The notes below the pieces were generated by a model. It searched no databases. It was not told the DNA's origin and was given only the letters and a program-made list of their open reading frames with translations. Source: Nitratireductor basaltis (GTDB lineage: Bacteria > Pseudomonadota > Alphaproteobacteria > Rhizobiales > Rhizobiaceae). From it: a DNA stretch of 64,000 nucleotides. Within the stretch, counting starts at the first letter, position 1. Every line of letters begins with the position of its first letter. Below, piece by piece: positions 34,612 through 44,632 of this stretch. The translations under genes were made by a program, and so were the position numbers. The DNA is taken from positions 186,001-250,000 of the forward strand of contig NZ_JMQM01000003.1 in assembly GCF_000733725.1 (NCBI RefSeq), in the 5' to 3' direction.

Positions 34612-35361
34612 CTAGAGCGCCAAATACTCGTTTCGCAGTTCTGCGTTTTCCAGAACCGATGCGGCCGTGCCGTCATAGACGATCTGGCCCATGTCGAGGA
34701 TCAGCGCGCGGTTGGCCAGTTCGAGGGCGGCAACCGCATTCTGCTCGACGATGATCGTGGTGATGCCAAGATCCTTGATCTGGCGCACGATCTTCTCGAT
34801 CTCCTGTACGATGACAGGTGCCAGCCCTTCATAGGGCTCGTCTAGGAGAAGAAGCTTGATATCGCGGGCGAGTGCGCGGGCAACCGCCAGCATCTGCTGT
34901 TCGCCGCCTGAAAGCGTGACGCCCTCCTGCTTGCGGCGTTCGGCCAGGCGCGGGAAGTGGTCATAGATCTTTTCAAGCGACCAGCCCTTCGGCTCGGCGA
35001 TCTGCGCAAGCTGCAGATTTTCCTCCACGGTGAGGCCGGGGATGATGCGCCGATCTTCCTGCACGAACTGGATGCCGGCATTGGAAGCCTGGAAGTCCTT
35101 GAGCTTGTGGATCGCCGTGTCGCCGAGCCAGATTTCGCCGCCCTTCAGTTCCGGATCGGTCGCGCGCGCAAGGGTGCGCAGCGTCGAGGTCTTGCCTGCC
35201 CCGTTTCGTCCGAGAAGCGCGACGATATCGCCTTCGTTGATCTCGAAGCTCACGCCCTGGACGATATAGCTTTCGCCGTAATAGGCATGGATGTCGCGCA
35301 CCGAGAAAAAGGGCGTGCGTGTGGCCGTTTCAGTGTCAGGCATTGTCATTGCATTCATCAA
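34612..35361 (-). CDS. livF: Branched-chain-amino-acid-type ABC importer ATPase (LivF)
   Basis: 249 residues. Walker A GRNGAGKTS at 51-59, signature TLSGGEQQMLAVARAL, Walker B LLLLDEPYEGLAP, switch region IIVEQNAVAAL, all LivF-like. The N-terminal 18 residues are an extra polar stretch, and initiation may also be at residue 5 or 7. Its start overlaps livG by four bases. The binding protein, not this subunit, decides the substrate. Confidence 0.92.
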   Translation of the reverse strand: MMNAMTMPDTETATRTPFFSVRDIHAYYGESYIVQGVSFEINEGDIVALLGRNGAGKTSTLRTLARATDPELKGGEIWLGDTAIHKLKDFQASNAGIQFVQEDRRIIPGLTVEENLQLAQIAEPKGWSLEKIYDHFPRLAERRKQEGVTLSGGEQQMLAVARALARDIKLLLLDEPYEGLAPVIVQEIEKIVRQIKDLGITTIIVEQNAVAALELANRALILDMGQIVYDGTAASVLENAELRNEYLAL

Positions 35362-36119
35362 TGCGCTCCTCCCAGATAGGCTTCCTGCACGACCGGGTTC
35401 CCACGCACCTCCTCCGGTTTCCCATCGGCGATGATACGCCCCTGGGCCAGAACCGTCACGCGGTCGGCGAGCGAAAAGACGACATGCATGTCGTGTTCGA
35501 TGATGACCTTGGTCATGCCGCGCTCCTTGAACTTCTTCAGAAGATCGACGGTCGAGTTGGTGTCGTGGCGTGACATGCCTGCCGTCGGCTCGTCGAGAAG
35601 CAGGAGGCGCGGATGCTGGACCAGGCCCATTGCAAGCTCAAGCCGGCGCTTGTCGCCCCGCGACAGGCTTGCCGCGATCGTATCGCGTTGTGCATCAAGC
35701 CCCACATCGGCCAGCCAGTGTTCGGCTTCCTCGCGGATTTCAGCCTGGTTGTTGGCGCTCTGGAAGGCGTTGACGGTGAAGGAGCCATCGCGCTTGGCGA
35801 AGGCGGGAACCATCACGTTTTGCAGAAGCGTGAGATCGGGGAAGATCTCCGGCGTCTGGAAAACGCGCACGATCCCCATCTGGTTGATCTCGTGCGGTTT
35901 CTTGCCGGTGATAACCTCGCCGTCAAAGACGACCGCGCCGGAACTGGGCGCAATGCGCCCGATACACACATTGAGAAGGGTCGATTTTCCTGCCCCGTTG
36001 GGGCCGATAATCGCGTGGGTGGTGCCTTCCTCGACCTGCAGATCGATATCGGAGAGGGCATGGAGGCCGCCGAAATTCTTGTGCACGTCGGCAACGTGAA
36101 GCACTGCGTTTGCTGGCAT
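35358..36119 (-). CDS. livG: Branched-chain-amino-acid-type ABC importer ATPase (LivG)
   Basis: 253 residues from the ATG at 36119. Walker A GPNGAGKST at 39-47, signature SLSRGDKRRLELAMGL (an SRGDK form rather than SGGQQ, seen in some LivG proteins), Walker B LLLLDEPTAGMS, switch VIIEHDMHVVF. It pairs with LivF as a heterodimer under LivH-LivM. It lies 10 bases after the livM stop. Confidence 0.9.
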   Translation of the reverse strand: MPANAVLHVADVHKNFGGLHALSDIDLQVEEGTTHAIIGPNGAGKSTLLNVCIGRIAPSSGAVVFDGEVITGKKPHEINQMGIVRVFQTPEIFPDLTLLQNVMVPAFAKRDGSFTVNAFQSANNQAEIREEAEHWLADVGLDAQRDTIAASLSRGDKRRLELAMGLVQHPRLLLLDEPTAGMSRHDTNSTVDLLKKFKERGMTKVIIEHDMHVVFSLADRVTVLAQGRIIADGKPEEVRGNPVVQEAYLGGAH

Positions 36120-36129
36120 GGACCTGTTC

Positions 36130-37266
36130 CTATTCCGCAGGTGCGAGCTGTTCGGAGCGCGCGGCACTTGGCGGTTGCCCCCCGGAGAATTTCGCCTTGA
36201 TGCGACGTGCACCTTCCATCAGCCCGCCGGGCAGGAAGATGACAATCGCCATGAAGATGAGACCAAGCGTCAGATGCCATCCTTCACCGACAAAAGGTGC
36301 GGTGATGGTGACGACGAAGTCTCTTAGGCCGTCGGGCAGGAAGGAGAAGATGGCGTTCAGCTTCATCTCGTGGAAGGCGGAGAAGATGTTCTCGAAATAT
36401 TTGATGACGACCGCACCGATGAAGGGACCGACAAGCGTGCCCACCCCGCCGAGAATGGTCATCAGAACCACTTCGCCGGAGGCCGTCCACTGCATGCGTT
36501 CCGCACCTGCAAGCGGGTCTGTGACCGCAAGCAGCCCGCCCGCAAGACCTGCATACATGCCCGAAATGACAAACGCCGTCAGCGCATAGGGCCGCGTGTT
36601 GAAGCCCGTATACATCATGCGCGTCTGGTTCGACTTGATCGCGCGGAGCATCAGCCCGAAGGGCGAGCGGTCGATGCGAAGCGCGATGAAGAAGCAGACG
36701 ATCAGGATGACGGCGCAGAAATAGAAGCCTTCCATGCCGGTGAAGCCGTCACCGAAGAGACCTGGAGAGGGAATGCCCGGACCTTGTGCGGCAAGTGCAC
36801 GGTCGATTACGCGCGGATCGCTGATGGCAAGCTGCAGGCCCGTTTCGCCATTGGTGATCGGGGTGAGCACCGAATAGGCGAGATTGTAGGACATCTGCGC
36901 GAAGGCAAGTGTCAGGATCGAGAAATAGATGCCCGACCGGCGCAGGCTGATGAAGCCGATTGCCGCCGCGAAGAGGCCGGAGACCAGCACCGCCAGAAAA
37001 AGCGCGGGGATCGCGTTCATGGTCAGAAGCTTGAAGGACCAGACGGCGGCATAGGAGCCGACACCCAGAAAGGCGGCATGGCCGAAGGACAGATAGCCGG
37101 TCATGCCGAACAGGATGTTGAAGCCGATGGCGAAGATGCCGTAGATCGCGAATTTCTGCATCAGGTCCGGATAGCTGGCGCCAAAGGGCGCAAGCCAGAG
37201 CGGCATTGTGAGAACAACGAGCGCGAAAAGGGCGACGAAGACGTAGTCGTTGCGGATTGCGGCCAT
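36130..37266 (-). CDS. livM: Branched-chain-amino-acid-type ABC importer permease (LivM)
   Basis: 378 residues. The LivM core ([47 protein letters not shown]) is clear, with about nine hydrophobic segments. A long external loop of about 40 residues ([27 protein letters not shown]...) holds few hydrophobic residues. The C-terminal tail ends in a polar, probably cytosolic run. Separated by one base from the livH stop. Confidence 0.92.
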   Translation of the reverse strand: MAAIRNDYVFVALFALVVLTMPLWLAPFGASYPDLMQKFAIYGIFAIGFNILFGMTGYLSFGHAAFLGVGSYAAVWSFKLLTMNAIPALFLAVLVSGLFAAAIGFISLRRSGIYFSILTLAFAQMSYNLAYSVLTPITNGETGLQLAISDPRVIDRALAAQGPGIPSPGLFGDGFTGMEGFYFCAVILIVCFFIALRIDRSPFGLMLRAIKSNQTRMMYTGFNTRPYALTAFVISGMYAGLAGGLLAVTDPLAGAERMQWTASGEVVLMTILGGVGTLVGPFIGAVVIKYFENIFSAFHEMKLNAIFSFLPDGLRDFVVTITAPFVGEGWHLTLGLIFMAIVIFLPGGLMEGARRIKAKFSGGQPPSAARSEQLAPAE

Positions 37267-37267
37267 G

Positions 37268-38290
37268 TCAGTTCTCCATGACGCCTTTGCGTCCCATCAG
37301 ACCGCGCGGCAGAACCAGCAGCACGACGACGGCGACGAGATAGATGATGACCTGGTCGATGCCGGGCAGGATGCTTTTCACCTCGTTCATGGAGGCGAAG
37401 GACTGCAGTATGCCGAGCAGGAAGCCGGCAAAGACGGCACCGGGCACCGATCCCATGCCTCCGACGACGACGACGACGAAGGAGAGCACCAGGAAGTCCA
37501 TGCCGATATGGTAGTTCGGCGGAACGATGGGCGTGTACATGACACCCGCAAGACCCGCCACGACCGCAGCGATGCCGAAGACAACCGTGAAGCGCTTCTG
37601 GATGTCGATGCCAAGGAAGCCGACGGTCTGGCGGTCTTCCATGCCGGCGCGCACCACCATGCCGTAGGTGGTGAAGCGCAGAAAGGCCATCACACCACCG
37701 ACCAGCACGAAGGCGAAGGCGAGATAGACCAGACGCCACCAGGGATAATAGATGCCAGGGAAGCCAAGCCAGGCGCCCACATCCGCACTGCCTGCAAGGG
37801 CTGAAGGCGCACTCATCGGGATCGGGTTGGCACCGAAATTGGCCTTGACGAGTTCCTGCAGGACGATGGCCAGACCGAAGGTCACGAGGATCTGCTCGGC
37901 ATGTGGTCTGCGATAGAAAAAGCGAATGAGACCGCGCTCCATGGCGATGCCGATCAGAAGCATCACGGGAATGGCGATCAGGATGGACAGTGGCACCGAC
38001 CACTGCACCAGAAAGGCGCCGAAGTCGCCAAGCCATGCCTGGACCAGCGGCGTCCGGATCTCCATGGGAGAACCCCACGGGGTCAGCTTGTCGGGATCAA
38101 CCGTAACTGTCTCGAGCTGGATGAGACGGCTGAACACGACCGCGCAGAAGGCGCCAATCATGAACAGCGCGCCATGGGCGAAATTGACGACGCCAAGCGT
38201 GCCGAAAACGAGGGTAAGGCCAAGCGCGATCAGCGCATAGGCACCGCCCTTGTCGAGGCCGTTGAGCAATTGCAGGACGAGCTGGTCCAT
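37268..38290 (-). CDS. livH: Branched-chain-amino-acid-type ABC importer permease (LivH)
   Basis: 340 residues. The N-terminus [41 protein letters not shown] is diagnostic for LivH. An extra loop ([22 protein letters not shown], residues 55-80) between the second and third segments is longer than in E. coli LivH and could extend into the periplasm. First membrane gene of the operon, behind a stem-loop after the binding-protein gene. Confidence 0.92.
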   Translation of the reverse strand: MDQLVLQLLNGLDKGGAYALIALGLTLVFGTLGVVNFAHGALFMIGAFCAVVFSRLIQLETVTVDPDKLTPWGSPMEIRTPLVQAWLGDFGAFLVQWSVPLSILIAIPVMLLIGIAMERGLIRFFYRRPHAEQILVTFGLAIVLQELVKANFGANPIPMSAPSALAGSADVGAWLGFPGIYYPWWRLVYLAFAFVLVGGVMAFLRFTTYGMVVRAGMEDRQTVGFLGIDIQKRFTVVFGIAAVVAGLAGVMYTPIVPPNYHIGMDFLVLSFVVVVVGGMGSVPGAVFAGFLLGILQSFASMNEVKSILPGIDQVIIYLVAVVVLLVLPRGLMGRKGVMEN

Positions 38291-38322
38291 CTTCTTCTAC
38301 ATGTCCATTTGCAGGGGAGCGG

Positions 38323-38343
38323 CGGGCGGATCTTCTCCGCCCG
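38323..38343 (-). other. Intercistronic stem-loop after the Liv-type binding-protein gene
   Basis: CGGGCGGA pairs with TCCGCCCG around a five-base loop, in the 77-base gap between the binding-protein stop and the livH start. On the transcribed strand no T tract follows. The third stem-loop in this window placed directly after a binding-protein gene. Confidence 0.7.
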
Positions 38344-38367
38344 ACCGCCCGTTTCATTCTCGGCGGA

Positions 38368-39708
38368 TCAGCACTGGGAGGAGACAGGCCCCAGTTCGCC
38401 ACCGAAGATGGACGGGTCGTAGCTCACGACATCCGTCTCGACCTGCTTGACCACCTGCAACAGATCATATTTGTCGCGCGGGTCTTCCTTGCCCTGCACG
38501 ACGAGCACAGGCTTGAAGCACTGATGGTCCTCGGCGCGATAGGTCGTTGGACCGTTGCCAAGACCGTCGAATTCCAGCCCTTCAAGGGCCTGAACGACGC
38601 CTTCGGGATGGAATGTGCCGGCGGTCTCACAGGCATGGGCATAAAGCAGCGCCTGCACATAGCCGGTATGGGCGGCCTGCGAGGGCGGCGTGCCATATTC
38701 CTCGCCGAACGACTTGGTAAAGGCCTTGGTGCCTTCATTGTCGAGCTGCCAGTCCCAGTTGGCCGTGCCGAAAATGCCCTTGATGGCGTCGCCTGCACCC
38801 TGCGCCATGAGCTCGGAGAAGAGCGGCACGACGATCTCGAAATTCTTGCCGTTGACCTGCTTTTCGCGCAGACCGAACTGCACGGCCTGACGCAGCGAGT
38901 TCACCATGTCATTGCCGTAGTGGTTGAGGATGAGAACATCCGCGCCGGAATTGAGCACCGGTGTCAGATATTGCGAGAAGTCGGCGGCACCGAGCGGGGT
39001 GCGAACGGCCTCGACGGTCTCCCAGCCAAGAGCCTCGGTCGCCTGCTTGATCGATTCTTCCTGCGTCCAGCCCCAGTTGTAGTCGGCTGTCAGGTGGTAG
39101 GCGCGGCGGTCCTTGCCGTAGTTTTCGGCCAGCACCGGCGCGATGGCCTGACCGGACATATAGGCGTTGAAGAAGTGACGGAAGCCGTTCTTCTTCTTGT
39201 CCTTGCCGGTCGTGTCGTTGGAGTGGGTCAGGCCTGCCATGAAGATGACGCCCATGTCCTGGCACAGCGACTGCACGGCCACGGCAACGCCCGAGGACGA
39301 GCCGCCGGAGATCATAATCGCGCCGTCGCGTTCGATCATGCGGTTGGCCGATGCACGTGCGGCGTCGGATTTGGTCTGGGTGTCGCCGGTCACATATTCG
39401 ACCTTCTTGCCCAGAATGCCGTTGCCCTTGAGCGCCGAGCCCTTGAAGGTGTTCAGCATGCCGCCGTCACCTTCGCCATTCAGGTGCTTGACCGCGAGCT
39501 GATATGCCTTGAGCTGGTCCTTGCCCTCCTCTGCATAGGGACCGGTCTGCGGGCAGTTGAAGCCAAGAACCACGCTGGATCCCGTCGGATTGTTACAGAA
39601 ATCCTGGGCCTTGGACTGGCTGGTGAAAATCGTCGGCATGGCCAGGCCAGCACCGATAATGCCGGTGCTTCTCAGGAAGACGCGCCGGTTGATCCTGTCG
39701 AATTTCAT
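38368..39708 (-). CDS. Liv-family ABC substrate-binding protein with Tat signal
   Basis: 446 residues. The N-terminus has a twin-arginine signal (NRRVFLRS, then a modestly hydrophobic core and FTSQSKA-QD, cut near residue 35), so it should be exported folded. The mature protein is a type 1 periplasmic-binding fold (VLGFNCPQTGPYAEEGKDQL, MISGGSSSGVAVAVQSL). The long length and the many cysteines (near both ends) differ from LivJ. The ligand may be an amide, short peptide or amino acid; no enzyme gene in the operon tells which. First gene of the livHMGF operon. Confidence 0.9.
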   Translation of the reverse strand: MKFDRINRRVFLRSTGIIGAGLAMPTIFTSQSKAQDFCNNPTGSSVVLGFNCPQTGPYAEEGKDQLKAYQLAVKHLNGEGDGGMLNTFKGSALKGNGILGKKVEYVTGDTQTKSDAARASANRMIERDGAIMISGGSSSGVAVAVQSLCQDMGVIFMAGLTHSNDTTGKDKKKNGFRHFFNAYMSGQAIAPVLAENYGKDRRAYHLTADYNWGWTQEESIKQATEALGWETVEAVRTPLGAADFSQYLTPVLNSGADVLILNHYGNDMVNSLRQAVQFGLREKQVNGKNFEIVVPLFSELMAQGAGDAIKGIFGTANWDWQLDNEGTKAFTKSFGEEYGTPPSQAAHTGYVQALLYAHACETAGTFHPEGVVQALEGLEFDGLGNGPTTYRAEDHQCFKPVLVVQGKEDPRDKYDLLQVVKQVETDVVSYDPSIFGGELGPVSSQC

Positions 39709-40105
39709 ATTTCTCCTCCCATTGAGAGCCAGCTGGCATCAGGCCAGCACGGTTCATGGCATTGCTGCCGGGATGAGATGTTCGCGGATTCTGGGCTTCA
39801 CGCAATAAGACCATGGTTTAATGCGTGTGAGGGGGGGCGGCGGCAGGGGGCACCCCCTCTGCCTTGCCAGGCTGCGCTCCGCTTTCGCTCCGCGCGTTCG
39901 AGCGCTGACAAAGCCAAATCGTTGGCTTTGTCTTGACCTCCGGTAAACCGCTACTCACCCCCCACAAGGGGGGAGATTGGCTGCGTTCAATGCAGCTCCT
40001 CTTTATCAAAGGAAAGCGTGAAGCTCTCCACGACCAATCTCCCCCCTTGTGGGGGAGATGTCCGGCAGGACAGAGGGGGCCGCGAAAGGGCACCAAGCCC
40101 CACAA
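39709..40105. other. 397-base intergenic region with a mosaic RIME-like repeat
   Basis: It carries the upstream region of the Liv operon at its left (about 140 bases, no promoter I could fix) and then the RIME-like repeat at 39853-40079. The repeat contains an 11-bp perfect hairpin at 39907-39932. No plausible coding sequence. Confidence 0.7.
39853..40079. repeat. RIME-like palindromic intergenic repeat, copy A (mosaic)
   Basis: The ends (CCCCCTCTGCCTTGCC at left, CAGAGGGGG at right) and the two inner palindromes (CCCCACAAGGGGGGAGATTGG and CCAATCTCCCCCC-TTGTGGGGGAGA) match copies at 44633 and 48288. Here about 90 extra bases lie between the left end and the first palindrome, including a hairpin of GACAAAGCCAA and TTGGCTTTGTC with a four-base loop. 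Such interrupted copies are what the name mosaic element refers to. Confidence 0.75.
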
Positions 40106-41098
40106 CTACCCCCGCAATTCCCGCATCACCTCTGCCGCGATCTCGAAGCTGCGCAGTCTTGCGGAATGGTCGTGGATCTGGCCCGTAATGATGACTTCGT
40201 CCGGCGCGTAAAGGTCGATCAGCTTCTGGATTTCACCGCGCACCGTCTCCTTCTCACCCGTGGCCGAAACACTGAGCGCCTCTTCCACGGCGGCGAGAAT
40301 GGACGCGTCGTAATGGGCGCTGATGTCGTCAAGCGGCGCGGGGAAGGGGCCTGGGCGGCCGGAGCGCAGATTGATGAAGGCCTGCTGCATGGAGCTTTTG
40401 AGGCGCACGGCCTCCTCATCGCTGTCGGCGGCAAAGACGTTCATGGCCATCATGAAGCGCGGTCTGTCGAGGAACTTCGATGGCTGGAAGCTCTGGCGAT
40501 AGACGGAGGCTGCCTGTTCGAGTGCGGCGGGCGCGAAATGGGAAGCGAAGGCGTAGGGCAGTCCCAGATGCGCGGCAAGCTGGGCGCCGTAGAGGCTGGA
40601 ACCGAGGATCCACAATGGCACGCCCGTACCTTCACCGGGAATGGCACGCACCTGCGGCGTCGGCTCCACGCGGTCGAAATATTGCAGAAGCTCCACCACA
40701 TCGCCGGGGAAGCCGTCGGCGTGATCGCGCCCGCGGCGCAGCGCGCGCATGGTCGCCATGTCGGTTCCGGGCGCACGGCCAAGGCCGAGATCAATGCGAT
40801 CCGGATAGAGTGTTGCGAGCGTGCCGAACTGCTCCGCAATGACGAGGGGCGCATGGTTGGGCAGCATGATGCCGCCAGCGCCCACGCGCATATGCTTGGT
40901 AACGGCCGCCACCTGCCCGATCAGGACGGCAGTCGCGGCACTTGCGATACCGGGCATGTTGTGATGCTCGGCCAGCCAGTAGCGGTGATAGCCCCATTCT
41001 TCCGCATGTTGCGCCAGATCGAGCGTGTTTCTCAGTGCATCCGCGACGGTGAGGCCGGCGGGCACGGGTGCGAGGTCGAGCAGGGAATATGGGATCAT
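40106..41098 (-). CDS. LLM-class flavin-dependent monooxygenase (luciferase-like)
   Basis: 330 residues, opening [46 protein letters not shown], the signature of YhbW-type alkanal-monooxygenase-like proteins. [43 protein letters not shown] is the flavin-binding region. It uses reduced FMN supplied by a partner reductase. It stands alone between a RIME-like repeat and a GntR gene, with no reductase beside it, so the substrate is open. Confidence 0.92.
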   Translation of the reverse strand: MIPYSLLDLAPVPAGLTVADALRNTLDLAQHAEEWGYHRYWLAEHHNMPGIASAATAVLIGQVAAVTKHMRVGAGGIMLPNHAPLVIAEQFGTLATLYPDRIDLGLGRAPGTDMATMRALRRGRDHADGFPGDVVELLQYFDRVEPTPQVRAIPGEGTGVPLWILGSSLYGAQLAAHLGLPYAFASHFAPAALEQAASVYRQSFQPSKFLDRPRFMMAMNVFAADSDEEAVRLKSSMQQAFINLRSGRPGPFPAPLDDISAHYDASILAAVEEALSVSATGEKETVRGEIQKLIDLYAPDEVIITGQIHDHSARLRSFEIAAEVMRELRG

Positions 41099-41189
41099 GC
41101 GGTGGGCCTTCAGTCTTCGTTGACGGCCATATGGGAATTGTTCAGGACCATCCCAACCCCCGATGTTGAAATGGACGGTGCTTCACACG

Positions 41190-41930
41190 TCACGGATTGG
41201 TGCGGCGTCTGATTTCGGTGAAGAGTTCCACCACCTGATGCTGCGCTTCCACGATGTGATAACGCACCGCTGCGGTCAGCTTTTCCGCATTGCGTTCACG
41301 CAGGGCATCCAGTACCGGCTCGTGCGTTTCGGCCAGACGGTGGGCGCTGTCGAAAAGGCGGCCGATCAGCGCGATGCCGCAGCGCATTTCCGTGGCCAGC
41401 TCGTCATAGACCTTCAATAGCCTTCGATTGCCACTTGCCGCGCAGAGCAGCCGGTGAAAGGTGAAATCCTCCATGATCTGCTGTTCGAGCGAACCTTCGT
41501 CGGCGAGCGCATACATCTTCTGGATCTGGCGCTGCAGCCGATCAAGTTCCGGTTCGGTTATACGGTCCACGGCCAGGAGAGCGGCATGGACTTCCAGCCC
41601 GATGCGCAATTCATAGATGTCGTGGAGATCCTGCGGCTCGAGTGTGCGCACGAAGAAACCGCGGCGCGGGCTGGATACCACGAGCCCCTGGCTTTCAAGC
41701 AGCCTTGCAGCCTCTCGCACCGGGGCGCGGCTGGTGCCAAATTCGCGTGACAGCTGAAGCTCGGTCAGACGGGCGCCGGGTCGCAGGCTGCCGGACACGA
41801 TGGCTTCCGTGATCTGGCGGGCAATCTGGGTGACGAGATCGGTCGAAGAGATCGTGTGGAAGACCCCGGTGGCGGGTTCGTCTTCCCCGTTGGCTGCGGC
41901 CATCTCCGGCTGATCTGCCTGCTTGTCCAT
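41190..41930 (-). CDS. GntR-family (FCD) transcriptional regulator
   Basis: 246 residues. Winged helix near residues 35-95 (TELQLSREFGTSRAPVREAARLLESQGLV, wing SPRRGFFVRTL), then an FCD domain (EDFTFHRLLCAASG and LAETHEPVLDALRER carry the metal-binding positions). It is divergent from the class II aldolase gene that opens the long peptide/polyamine locus, with a perfect palindrome in the 243-base gap. It likely controls that locus. Confidence 0.92.
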   Translation of the reverse strand: MDKQADQPEMAAANGEDEPATGVFHTISSTDLVTQIARQITEAIVSGSLRPGARLTELQLSREFGTSRAPVREAARLLESQGLVVSSPRRGFFVRTLEPQDLHDIYELRIGLEVHAALLAVDRITEPELDRLQRQIQKMYALADEGSLEQQIMEDFTFHRLLCAASGNRRLLKVYDELATEMRCGIALIGRLFDSAHRLAETHEPVLDALRERNAEKLTAAVRYHIVEAQHQVVELFTEIRRRTNP

Positions 41931-42059
41931 CCGCTCATTCCCCTTAGGCCAGTTGCAAGGGCTCTCACGCCCCAGCAGTCTTCCAGGCTGCTTATCGACT
42001 TATGGTGGCAGGATCGACGTCCTGCACCCGTTTTCCACGATGGTTACATCATTTTTGCA

Positions 42060-42073
42060 AATTGTCGACAATT
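42060..42073. promoter_or_regulatory. Probable GntR operator
   Basis: AATTGTCGACAATT is a perfect 14-base palindrome in the 243-base region between the divergent GntR and class II aldolase genes. TTGT-n2-ACAA cores of this kind are typical FCD GntR sites. The rest of this gap shows no second clear dyad. Confidence 0.65.
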
Positions 42074-42173
42074 GACACTGCGGCTGGCCTGTGTTTGCCT
42101 GACGCACGAAATCGGCTGCGCCAAGAACAACAAGAAGCATAAAAGGCGCGGTCATCTCAGGAAGAGGGGACCC

Positions 42174-42965
42174 ATGAGCACGCACCGGCTCGAATCGGCG
42201 AATGAATCAGTTGCACCCGGCTCCACACAGCCGCGCGAGCGGATCGAACTGGCGGCAGCCTACCGGCTGATCGCGCATTACAATCTTGACGACAGCATCT
42301 TCACACATATCTCCAGCCGCGCACCGGCAGATGAGGGCGAGCACGCTTTCCTGATCAATCCGTTCGGCCTGCGCTTTGATGAGGTGACGGCTTCTAGCCT
42401 TGTGACCGTGGACATCAATGGTGACATCCTGCGCGACGAGTACGGCGCGGGCATCAACAAGGCAGGCTTCACGATCCACTCCGCTGTCCATGCCGCACGG
42501 CCGGACGTCCATTGCGTTCTCCACACGCACACGGTCGCCGGTGTCGCGATCTCCTCGATGGAAGAAGGCATCCTGCCTTTGAACCAGTGGTCGCTGCAGT
42601 TCTACAACCGCATGGCCTATCACGACTATGAGGGCATCGCGCTCGATCTGGGCGAACGCGAGCGGCTGGTCGCCGATCTTGGCGACCGCAATGTCATGAT
42701 CCTGCGCAATCACGGTCTGCTCACCTGCGGGCGCACCGTGGGCGAGGCCTTCGCGCTGATGTTCAACATGGAGCGCGCCTGCCGTGCGCAACTCGCCATC
42801 ATGTCTTCAGGCGGCACGCAGCGGCGGATCGATCCTGAACTCGCAGAGAAGACTGCCAGGCAATATGAGGGCTGGGACAGCCATCACACGGGCAACAAAC
42901 CCGATCCGCAATGGGAGGCGTTCCAGCGCCTTGCCATAAAGCACTATCCTGACCTGGTCGAGTAA
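42174..42965 (+). CDS. Class II aldolase/adducin-family protein
   Basis: 263 residues from the ATG at 42174 (GAAGAGGGGA upstream). The zinc-binding histidines are in HCVLHTHTVAGVA, and the third in NHGLLTCGRTVGEAF; FLINPFGLRFDEVTASSLVTVD is the substrate-phosphate side. Family members are aldolases (fuculose phosphate), decarboxylases or epimerases. The adducin-like subgroup to which this belongs by length is mostly uncharacterised. First gene of the GntR-controlled locus. Confidence 0.88.
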   Translation: MSTHRLESANESVAPGSTQPRERIELAAAYRLIAHYNLDDSIFTHISSRAPADEGEHAFLINPFGLRFDEVTASSLVTVDINGDILRDEYGAGINKAGFTIHSAVHAARPDVHCVLHTHTVAGVAISSMEEGILPLNQWSLQFYNRMAYHDYEGIALDLGERERLVADLGDRNVMILRNHGLLTCGRTVGEAFALMFNMERACRAQLAIMSSGGTQRRIDPELAEKTARQYEGWDSHHTGNKPDPQWEAFQRLAIKHYPDLVE

Positions 42966-43049
42966 CTGCCACCCGCATCAAACAGCAAGCCACTTGCCGG
43001 AAAGACAGAGGCAAAAGCCCGCGCCGGCCCAACAGGGGAACGAAAAGCC

Positions 43050-44597
43050 ATGCTGAAACGACTGACAACATTAGCCGCCGCCCTTCTGGTGTCGACGGCG
43101 CTCCACGCCGAGCCCGTCTCGGGCGGACGCGCCAATGTGGTGATCCAGCCCGAGCCGCCAAGCCTTATGGTGGGTCTCGTGCAGAACGGCCCGACCCAGA
43201 TGGTTGCCGGCAACATTTACGAGGGTCTGCTGCGCTACGACAACGACCTCAACCCCATGCCGCAGCTTGCCAAGGAGTGGGAGGTTTCGGAAGACGGCCT
43301 GACCTATACGTTCAAGCTGCATGAGAATGTGAAATGGCATGACGGTGAGCCCTTCACCTCTGCCGATGTGGTTTTTTCCGCCGACCAGTTCCTGCGCGAA
43401 ACCCATGCCCGCCTGCGCACCTCTCTCGAGCATGTGGAATCGATCACTGCACCCGACGATTACACCGTCGTCTTCAAGCTGAAGCAGCCCTTCGGGCCGT
43501 TCCTCGGCATCTTCGAGGTCGGCACCATGCCGATGATCCCGAAGCACATTTATGAAGGCACCGACTACAAGACGAACGAGGCGAACAACACGCCGATCGG
43601 CACCGGTCCCTTCAAGTTCGAGGAATGGGTGAAGGGCTCGCATATTCTTCTCACGAAGAACGAAGACTACTATGAGGAAGGCAAGCCCTATCTCGACGAG
43701 ATCTATTGGCATGTAATCCCGGATGCCGCCTCGCGTGCGGTTGCCTATGAGACGGGCGTGGTCGACATTCTTCCCGGTGGTTCCATCGAGAATTTCGACG
43801 TGCCGCGCATCACCGAGATGGACAATACCTGCGTCACCGACGCCGGTTGGGAATATTTCGGTCCGCTGTCCTGGATGTGGCTGAACAACCGTGAAGGCCC
43901 GACGGCCGACAAGCGTTTCCGCCAGGCGGTAATGTATGCCATGGACCGCGAATTCGCCAAGTCCGCGCTCTGGAACGATCTGGGCAAGGTTTCGACCGGT
44001 CCCGTCTCCTCCTCCACGCGCTTCTATACCGATGACGTGAACACCTACGAGTATAATCCGGACAAGGCGAAGGAGCTGCTCGAGGAAATGGGCTATGACG
44101 GCGAGACCGTCCGCCTGCTGCCGCTTCCCTATGGCGAGACCTGGCAGCGCTGGGCGGAAGCCGTTAAGCAGAATCTCGGTGAAGTCGGCATCAATGTCGA
44201 GATCGTTTCCACCGATGTCGCCGGCTGGAACCAGAAGCTGGCCGAGTGGGACTACGACATGGCCTTCACCTATCTCTACCAGTATGGTGATCCCGCACTT
44301 GGCGTGGCGCGTACCTATATCTCTTCCAACATCGCCAAGGGTTCCCAGTGGAACAATGTCGAAGGCTATGAGAACGAGAAGGTCGACGAGCTCTTCGCCA
44401 AGGCCGCTGTCGCGGTAACGGCGGAGGAACGTCAGGAAATTTACACCGAGCTGCAGAAGATCCTGACCGATGACGTGCCGGTCGCATGGCTCCTCGAACT
44501 CGGCTTCCCGACGATCTATCGCTGCAACGTCAAGGACCTCGTCACCACCGCCATCGGTGTGAACGACGGCTTCAAGGACGCGTATATCGAGAAGTGA
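43050..44597 (+). CDS. Peptide-type (family 5) ABC substrate-binding protein
   Basis: 515 residues with a signal peptide (MLKRLTTLAAALLVSTALHA-E). Family 5 signatures: LAKEWEVSEDGLTYTFKLHENVKWHDGEPFTSADVVFS, then FRQAVMYAMDREF. These proteins bind oligopeptides, opines, nickel or other amines in a large cleft. The enzymes encoded downstream (deacylase, acetylpolyamine amidohydrolase, aminotransferase) suggest an acylated amine as ligand, which is inference. A RIME-like repeat separates it from the permease genes. Confidence 0.92.
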   Translation: MLKRLTTLAAALLVSTALHAEPVSGGRANVVIQPEPPSLMVGLVQNGPTQMVAGNIYEGLLRYDNDLNPMPQLAKEWEVSEDGLTYTFKLHENVKWHDGEPFTSADVVFSADQFLRETHARLRTSLEHVESITAPDDYTVVFKLKQPFGPFLGIFEVGTMPMIPKHIYEGTDYKTNEANNTPIGTGPFKFEEWVKGSHILLTKNEDYYEEGKPYLDEIYWHVIPDAASRAVAYETGVVDILPGGSIENFDVPRITEMDNTCVTDAGWEYFGPLSWMWLNNREGPTADKRFRQAVMYAMDREFAKSALWNDLGKVSTGPVSSSTRFYTDDVNTYEYNPDKAKELLEEMGYDGETVRLLPLPYGETWQRWAEAVKQNLGEVGINVEIVSTDVAGWNQKLAEWDYDMAFTYLYQYGDPALGVARTYISSNIAKGSQWNNVEGYENEKVDELFAKAAVAVTAEERQEIYTELQKILTDDVPVAWLLELGFPTIYRCNVKDLVTTAIGVNDGFKDAYIEK

Positions 44598-44632
44598 GTG
44601 GGAGCCAATCGCCGGAGTTCGCTTTCTTCACG

